Below, one piece after another: positions 43,022-47,979 of a stretch of 47,979 nucleotides of DNA. Source of the stretch: Mesorhizobium sp. SCN 65-20 (GTDB lineage: Bacteria > Pseudomonadota > Alphaproteobacteria > Rhizobiales > Rhizobiaceae). The translations under genes and the position numbers were made by a program. The stretch spans positions 1 to 47,979 of the forward strand of contig MEEF01000014.1 in assembly GCA_001724355.1 (NCBI GenBank), in the 5' to 3' direction. Position 1 is the stretch's first letter, and every line of letters starts with the position of its first letter. The notes below the pieces were generated by a model. That model searched no databases and was not told the DNA's origin. It saw nothing but the letters and a program-made list of their open reading frames with translations.

Positions 43022-45337
43022 TTGGCGCGAAAGATTTCCGGACGAAACGCCGGCTCCAGACGCGCCGCAAGCGACGAAGTCAGGGGCAAGGATGTCTACC
43101 GCCCCTCGCGCGACGAGGTTCTCCGCTACATCGCGGAGAACCCCGACCGCAGTGGCAAGCGCGATATCGCCAAGGCTTTCGCGCTCAAGAACGACGACCG
43201 CATCTGGCTGAAGCGCCTTCTGCGCGAACTGCAGGACGAGGGCCTGCTGGAAAAGAGCCGCAAGCGGCTGCACCGCGTCGGTCAGCTGTCGCACGTCGCA
43301 GTGCTCGACATCTATGGACGCGACGAGGAAGGCATGCTGCTCGCCCGTCCCTCCGAGCAGCCTGACGGGCCGATCGTCCAGATTCGGCTGCCGCGTGGCA
43401 CCAACGGCCCGACGCCCGGCATCGGCGACCGGGTGCTGGCAAAGACCTTCCCGATCGAGGACCACCTCGGCGACGACAACGAGCCGGCCTATACCGCCCG
43501 CGTGATGAAGGTTTTCGAGAAGCGCAGCGACACAGCGCTTGGCATCTTCCGCATCCTCAAGGACGGGACCTTCCGCATCGAGCCGGTCGAGCGCCGCCAA
43601 CCGGAACTGGTGGTCGACAAGGATTTTCAGAACGGCGCCAAGGAAGGCGACCTGGTCGAAGTCATGCCCGAACGCGCCAGCCGCTACGGCCTGCCGCGCG
43701 CCAAGGTCGTGTCCGTCCTGGGCTCGCTGACCAACGAGAAGGCGGTCTCGATGATCGCCATCCACGCCCACGAGATCCCGCACATCTTCCCGGCCGAGGT
43801 CATTGCCGAAGCCGAGGCGATCAAGCCGGCGACGCTCGACGGCCGCGAGGACTGGCGCGAACTCCCGCTGGTCACCATCGACCCGGCGGACGCCAAGGAC
43901 CATGACGACGCGGTCTATGCCGAGCCGGACACAGACGAAAAGAATGCAGGCGGCGTCATCGTCACCGTCGCCATCGCCGACGTGGCTGCCTATGTGCGCC
44001 CGGGATCGGCGTTGGACCGCGAGGCCCTCAAGCGCGGCAACTCGGTCTATTTCCCCGACCGCGTCGTGCCGATGCTGCCCGAGCGCATCTCTAACGACCT
44101 GTGCTCCCTGCGCGAGGGTGTCGACCGCCCTGCCCTTGCGGTGCGCATGACCTTCTCGCCGGAGGGGCGCAAGATCAGGCATTCGTTCCACCGCATCATG
44201 ATGCGGTCGGCGGCCCGCCTTGCCTATCCGCAAGCGCAGGCTGCCGTCGACGGCATACCGGACGAAAAGACGGCGCCGATCCTGGAGACCATCCTCAAGC
44301 CGCTCTGGGCCGCCTATGACGTGCTCAAGCGCGGCCGCGACAGCCGCCAGCCGCTGGAGCTAGACCTTCCCGAGCGCAAGATCCTGCTCAAGCCGGACGG
44401 CACGGTCGACACGGTTATCGTTCCCGACCGGCTCGACGCCCACAAGCTGATCGAAGAATTCATGATCCAGGCCAACGTCTCGGCCGCCGAGACGCTGGAA
44501 AACAAGAAGCAGAAGCTGGTCTACCGCATCCATGACGGACCCTCGCTCGCCAAGCAGGAATCGCTGCGCGAGTTCCTGCAGACGATCGGCCTGTCGCTCG
44601 CGCGCGGCGCACAGATGCGCCCGAGCCAGTTCAACGGCATCCTCGAGCGCGTCCGCGGCGAAGACAACGAGCAACTGGTCAACGAGGTGGTGCTGCGCTC
44701 GCAGAGCCAGGCCGAGTACAACCCCGACAATATCGGCCACTTCGGCCTCAATCTTCGTCGCTACGCCCATTTCACCTCGCCGATCCGCCGCTACGCCGAC
44801 TTGATCGTGCACCGCGCACTGATCGCCTCTCTCGGCCTCGGTGCCGGCGGCCTGACGGCTTCGGAGGAAGCTCGGCTTGAGGAAATAGCCGGTTTGATTT
44901 CCCAGACCGAACGGCGCGCCATGGCGGCCGAGCGCGATACGGTCGACCGGCTGATCGCGGGCTTCCTGGCCGAGCGAGTCGACGAAACCTTCGACGCGCG
45001 CATCTCCGGCGTCACCAAATCGGGACTATTTGTCCAGTTGCCCCAATACGGGGCCGATGGTTTCATCCCCGTGTCATCCTTGGGTGACGATTATTATCAC
45101 TTCGATGAGGCTGCTCGTTCGCTGTTCGGCGAACGCACCGGCAAGGGATATCAGCTCGCCGACCGCGTTGAGGTCAGGCTGGTCGAGATCGCCCCGCTCG
45201 CCGGCGCCATGCGCTTCGAGATGCTGACCGAACCGAAGCCACTGCCCGGCTCGAAACGGTCGTTCCACAAGGCGAAGGGGCAACGAACGCGTGCCCGCGC
45301 CTCTCAGCCGAGACGTGGACCGCGCGGCAGGAGATGA
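43022..45337 (+). CDS. rnr: Rnr, ribonuclease R
   Basis: RNase R is a 3'-5' exonuclease that can unwind structured RNA. The 771-residue protein has a helix-turn-helix-like N-terminal part, a cold-shock domain (about 80-240), the RNB catalytic domain with the acidic cluster DPADAKDHDDAVYAE (about residues 287-301), and a C-terminal S1 domain (ARISGVTKSGLFVQLPQYGA). The tail is basic (RTRARASQPRRGPRGRR). The start is TTG at 43022, the first in-frame start after topA; AAGGA stands 11 bases before it. The stop overlaps the DUF983 start by four bases. Confidence 0.95.
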   Translation: MARKISGRNAGSRRAASDEVRGKDVYRPSRDEVLRYIAENPDRSGKRDIAKAFALKNDDRIWLKRLLRELQDEGLLEKSRKRLHRVGQLSHVAVLDIYGRDEEGMLLARPSEQPDGPIVQIRLPRGTNGPTPGIGDRVLAKTFPIEDHLGDDNEPAYTARVMKVFEKRSDTALGIFRILKDGTFRIEPVERRQPELVVDKDFQNGAKEGDLVEVMPERASRYGLPRAKVVSVLGSLTNEKAVSMIAIHAHEIPHIFPAEVIAEAEAIKPATLDGREDWRELPLVTIDPADAKDHDDAVYAEPDTDEKNAGGVIVTVAIADVAAYVRPGSALDREALKRGNSVYFPDRVVPMLPERISNDLCSLREGVDRPALAVRMTFSPEGRKIRHSFHRIMMRSAARLAYPQAQAAVDGIPDEKTAPILETILKPLWAAYDVLKRGRDSRQPLELDLPERKILLKPDGTVDTVIVPDRLDAHKLIEEFMIQANVSAAETLENKKQKLVYRIHDGPSLAKQESLREFLQTIGLSLARGAQMRPSQFNGILERVRGEDNEQLVNEVVLRSQSQAEYNPDNIGHFGLNLRRYAHFTSPIRRYADLIVHRALIASLGLGAGGLTASEEARLEEIAGLISQTERRAMAAERDTVDRLIAGFLAERVDETFDARISGVTKSGLFVQLPQYGADGFIPVSSLGDDYYHFDEAARSLFGERTGKGYQLADRVEVRLVEIAPLAGAMRFEMLTEPKPLPGSKRSFHKAKGQRTRARASQPRRGPRGRR

Positions 45338-45777
45338 CGATGGAAGAGCAGGTTTTCGGCGGCGGCCGCAACGAGGCTGCCCGGCAGGCGCGACCCGTTT
45401 GGCAGTCGATCAAGCGCGGCCTGTTCGGCAAGTGCCCGAACTGCGGCGAAGGCAAGCTGTTTGCATCCTTCGTGAAGACCGTGGACCGCTGCGACGTCTG
45501 CGGTGAAGAGATCTTCCATCACCGTGCCGACGATCTTCCGGCTTATCTCGTCGTGGTGATCGTCGGCCATATTGTCGTCGGCGCCTTCATGGGCGTGGAG
45601 GCAACCGTCACCCTCTCCACCTGGCAGCACCTCGCCATCTGGGTGCCGCTGACGATCGTTTCGGCGCTGGCCTTGCTGCGGCCGACAAAGGGCGCTGTCG
45701 TAGGCATGCAATGGGCTCTCTACATGCACGGCTTCGGTGGCGAAGACGATGCGATCGAGGGGCATCCGGAGGCCTGA
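45334..45777 (+). CDS. DUF983 zinc-ribbon membrane protein
   Basis: The 147-residue protein has a zinc ribbon with Cys34, Cys37, Cys53 and Cys56 (KCPNCGEG and RCDVCGEEI), then a HHRADDLPAYLVVVIVGHIV helix and a second membrane helix. This is the DUF983 family of alphaproteobacteria, function unknown. The ATG at 45334 overlaps the rnr stop (ATGA). An ATG six bases further on is possible. It is followed by the NUDIX gene after 73 bases. Confidence 0.9.
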   Translation: MTMEEQVFGGGRNEAARQARPVWQSIKRGLFGKCPNCGEGKLFASFVKTVDRCDVCGEEIFHHRADDLPAYLVVVIVGHIVVGAFMGVEATVTLSTWQHLAIWVPLTIVSALALLRPTKGAVVGMQWALYMHGFGGEDDAIEGHPEA

Positions 45778-45850
45778 ACGATCGCTGGCGCAACGCCTGC
45801 CTAAGGCCAAGCGCTTCCTTCCAGCCCGACATTCCGTTAGGACGGCCGCG

Positions 45851-46585
45851 ATGGATGGCATAAGCAAAGCAGAACTCGACAGGCTCGAAGCGCGGGAACT
45901 GGCGCCGGTTCCGCTTAGGCCTCGCGACGCGGCGACCCTTATTCTCCTCGACCGCAAGGGCCCCGATCTCCTTGTGCTCATGGGACGACGGCACATGAAG
46001 CACGCCTTCATGCCCGGAAAATTCGTCTTCCCAGGCGGCCGCACTGATCCGGCGGACAGCCGCATCAGCGTCGCTGACGAACTTCATCCCGCCGAGGCGG
46101 ACAAGCTGCGCGCCGGAACCGGGCGGGTTAGCGTTGCGCGTGCGCGTGCGATAGCGCTGTCGGCGATTCGCGAAACCTACGAGGAAGCCGGCCTCCTGAT
46201 CGGACGGCTCGGCACGTTCTCGACCACCAAGGCGGACTGGCAAGGTTTTGCCGACCAGAATGTCGCGCCGTCGCTGGCCTCGCTCCGTTTCATCGCCCGC
46301 GCGATCACCCCGCCCGGACGCGTCAGGCGTTTCGACACGCGGTTCCTGTCGGCCTGGCGCAGCGACGTGGCCGTCGAACTGCCCGGCGGTGGGCCGACTA
46401 ACGAATTGGAGGAACTCGTCTGGTTACCCATCGAGGAGGCGATGCGGGCGGACATTCCGGCGATCACCCAGTCGGTCCTGGGCGACCTCAAGCAGCGCCT
46501 CGCGGTCGACCCTGAACTCCGCCCCGGCGGGGAGGTGCCGTTCTATCGCATGCTCAAGAAACGCTTCCAGCGCGAAATCCTCTAG
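45851..46585 (+). CDS. NUDIX hydrolase
   Basis: NUDIX enzymes hydrolyse nucleoside diphosphates linked to another group. The 244-residue protein begins MDGISKAELDRLEARELAPV. It has the FPGGRTDPAD lead-in, then an insert of about 35 residues, then the NUDIX helix AIRETYEEAGLLIG with the REx2EE metal residues. The long insert before the box resembles the NUDT7/NUDT19 coenzyme A group, but I cannot assign the substrate. The start is the ATG at 45851, with AGGA about nine bases upstream. It precedes the MFS gene by about ten bases. Confidence 0.9.
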   Translation: MDGISKAELDRLEARELAPVPLRPRDAATLILLDRKGPDLLVLMGRRHMKHAFMPGKFVFPGGRTDPADSRISVADELHPAEADKLRAGTGRVSVARARAIALSAIRETYEEAGLLIGRLGTFSTTKADWQGFADQNVAPSLASLRFIARAITPPGRVRRFDTRFLSAWRSDVAVELPGGGPTNELEELVWLPIEEAMRADIPAITQSVLGDLKQRLAVDPELRPGGEVPFYRMLKKRFQREIL

Positions 46586-46594
46586 GCGCCCGTG

Positions 46595-47791
46595 ATGAAC
46601 GAGACGATCCAGGAGGGCGGCAACGACGAGCGCGTGCATTGGCGGTCGATTTCCGCTGCCATCGCTTCGATCAGCGTGGTCGGCATAGCCATCGGCCTCG
46701 GAACGCCGCTGCTCAGCGTGATTCTCGAATCGCGGGGCTATTCGGCCTCGATGATCGGTCTTAACACCGCCGTCGCCGGCCTCGCCTCGATCTCCGCGGC
46801 ACCGCTTGCGACGCCCCTTGCAATGCGCTTTGGCGTCGTCTGGACCATGCTGGCCATGATCCTGGTGGGAGCCCTCGCCTTCGTCGGCTTCCACTTCGCG
46901 CCATCGTTCTGGATGTGGTTTCCGCTGCGCGCCGCGCTCCACGTCGCCCTGACCGTCCTGTTCATCCTGTCGGAATTCTGGATCTCGACCTGCGCCCCTC
47001 CCCACAGGCGAGGCCTGGTGCTCGGAATCTACGCCACGGTGCTGTCGCTCGGCTTCGCCGCCGGCCCGTGGCTATTCGCCCAGATCGGCAGTTCCGGCTT
47101 CCTGCCTTTCGGACTGACATTCGGGCTCGTCATGGTCGCGGCGATCCCGGTGCTGCTTGCGCGCCGCGAAAGCCCCAGGATCGTGCACGACGAGGGCAAT
47201 GGCGGCTTCTTCCGCTACATCTGGATGGTGCCTACGGCCACCGCTGCCGTCCTGGTCTTCGGCGCGGTCGAGACCGGCGGGTTCGCGCTGTTTCCCGTCT
47301 ATGGCGCCCGCCTAGGTTATTCGGAAGCCGATGCCGCACTACTGCTCACCATGATCGGCCTCGGCAATGTCATCCTGCAGATCCCGATCGGCATGATCAG
47401 CGACCGGATCGGCGACCGGCGCTGGCTGCTGCTGATCTGCGCCACCACCGGCCTCGTCGGCACGCTGGCCATGCCGCTCTTCGTGGGTAACTGGCACCTG
47501 ATGGCGGGCTTGCTGTTCGTCTGGGGCGGCGTGGTAGCGGCGCTCTACACGATCGGCCTGGCACATCTCGGCTCGCAACTTTCAGGGCGCGACCTCGCTT
47601 CGGCGAATGCGGCCTTCGTATTCTGCTACGGACTCGGCATGATCCTCGGGCCGCAAGCGATCGGCGTCTCGATGGATATGTTCGGCGTCCATGGCTTCGG
47701 CTGGGCGCTGGCCGTCTTCTTCGGCGGCTACATGGTGCTTTCGCTGGGCCGAATTGCCGCGAAAGTCGGCGGACGGCGCTCGGAGGCTTGA
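46595..47791 (+). CDS. MFS transporter
   Basis: The protein of about 398 residues has 12 hydrophobic segments and the major facilitator motif GMISDRIGDRRWLL between helices 8 and 9. The matching A-motif between helices 2 and 3 is weak (PLATPLAMRFGVVW). The substrate is unknown; the shape resembles drug or sugar efflux members. The start is the ATG at 46595; a GTG directly before it is also in frame. There is no strong ribosome binding site. It follows the NUDIX gene by about ten bases. Confidence 0.88.
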   Translation: MNETIQEGGNDERVHWRSISAAIASISVVGIAIGLGTPLLSVILESRGYSASMIGLNTAVAGLASISAAPLATPLAMRFGVVWTMLAMILVGALAFVGFHFAPSFWMWFPLRAALHVALTVLFILSEFWISTCAPPHRRGLVLGIYATVLSLGFAAGPWLFAQIGSSGFLPFGLTFGLVMVAAIPVLLARRESPRIVHDEGNGGFFRYIWMVPTATAAVLVFGAVETGGFALFPVYGARLGYSEADAALLLTMIGLGNVILQIPIGMISDRIGDRRWLLLICATTGLVGTLAMPLFVGNWHLMAGLLFVWGGVVAALYTIGLAHLGSQLSGRDLASANAAFVFCYGLGMILGPQAIGVSMDMFGVHGFGWALAVFFGGYMVLSLGRIAAKVGGRRSEA

Positions 47792-47815
47792 CTTTTGAGG
47801 CGCGTTCTTTATGTG
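47788..47815 (+). promoter_or_regulatory. Possible promoter of rpmG
   Basis: TTGACT (47788-47793) and TATGTG (47810-47815) stand 16 bases apart, about 80 bases before the rpmG start. The first overlaps the stop codon of the MFS gene. The match is moderate. Confidence 0.4.
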
Positions 47816-47894
47816 TCGCGCCAAGTTTTCCGCGTCCGGGGTTGTTTCCCGTCATGAGGCGGTTGCAAATCCAGGTATCCAACGGACGAGAATC

Positions 47895-47979
47895 ATGGCC
47901 AAGGCTGCAAACATCAAGATCAAGCTTCTGTCGACCGCCGACACCGGTTTCTTCTACGTGACGAGCAAGAACAGCCGCA
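47895..47979 (+). CDS. rpmG: RpmG, 50S ribosomal protein L33 (N-terminal part, runs off the right edge)
   Basis: The visible 28 residues read [20 protein letters not shown], then YVTSKNSR, the L33 family start. L33 is about 55 residues, so roughly half is missing. The form without the CxxC zinc ribbon is expected in this group, but the part that would show it is beyond the edge. The start is an ATG. It is separated from the MFS gene by about 100 bases and probably has its own promoter. Confidence 0.9.
   Translation, partial: MAKAANIKIKLLSTADTGFFYVTSKNSR

Noticed and set aside
41387..44233. 948-codon open frame on the minus strand opposite topA and rnr
   Set aside because: It spans two unrelated genes on the other strand and has no ribosome binding site; a composition artefact.
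1..47979. CRISPR array, prophage, integron or defence island
   Set aside because: No regularly spaced repeats, integrase or phage genes; apart from the IS630 element all genes are core or conserved accessory genes.

Overview
This window is a GC-rich (clearly above 60% by eye) stretch of chromosome from an alphaproteobacterium, most likely of the Hyphomicrobiales (Rhizobiales) and probably near Mesorhizobium, Aminobacter or Phyllobacterium. The pointers are an EipB-type envelope protein with the Brucella cysteine spacing, a phasin, a ClpS/ClpA pair, DUF1489 and DUF6105-like proteins, and the rpsB-tsf-pyrH-frr-uppS-cdsA-rseP-bamA-lpxD order. This placement rests on recognising families, not on a search. 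Nearly all of the window is core chromosome. The only mobile element I can support is one IS630-family insertion sequence.

Layout. 1-9.3 kb (minus strand): a translation-to-envelope operon, rpsB, tsf, pyrH, frr, uppS, cdsA, rseP, bamA and the start of lpxD, with strong hairpins after rpsB, tsf and bamA. 9.3-10.5 kb: DUF4031 and eipB (minus). 10.6-13.1 kb: RidA, a glycerophosphodiester phosphodiesterase and a FemAB/GNAT-like protein (plus). 13.1-16.1 kb: an SMR transporter, a HIT protein, a PAP2-type membrane phosphatase and the azlCD exporter pair. 16.3-18.6 kb: a membrane diguanylate cyclase whose stop codon is the exact target of the IS630 element, followed by a two-way terminator shared with clpA. 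18.7-22.1 kb (minus): clpA, clpS and a phasin with a palindromic operator candidate. 22.3-27.6 kb: a D,D-carboxypeptidase with a C-terminal region that looks like a SPOR domain, then on the minus strand sdaA, DUF1489, a VWA protein, a membrane-anchored J-domain protein, and separately a tiny membrane protein.

27.9-35.7 kb: DUF599, YdcF, gatA/GNAT/gatC, a small secreted four-cysteine protein, a UPF0173 metallo-beta-lactamase-fold hydrolase, ruvX, a DUF6105-like protein and an AidB-like acyl-CoA dehydrogenase. 35.9-47.9 kb (mostly plus): pyrB, a dihydroorotase-like partner that lacks its metal ligands, plsY, dprA, topA, rnr, DUF983, a NUDIX hydrolase, an MFS transporter and the first codons of rpmG.

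How the genes fit together. The left operon couples ribosome factors to undecaprenyl-phosphate, phospholipid, outer-membrane-protein and lipid A synthesis. ClpS feeds N-degron substrates to ClpA. GatC and GatA are two of the three subunits of the tRNA amidotransferase; gatB is not in the window. PyrB and the PyrC-like protein probably form one aspartate carbamoyltransferase complex. There are no tRNA or rRNA genes, CRISPR arrays or prophage genes that I can see. I do not see a clear new multi-gene system. The best leads are the VWA/J-domain pair, the EipB/DUF4031 pair, the GatA insertion, the metal-site-less PyrC, the IS630 frameshift and stop-codon insertion, and the phasin operator. Many starts here are TTG or GTG, and I chose starts by ribosome binding site and family length.
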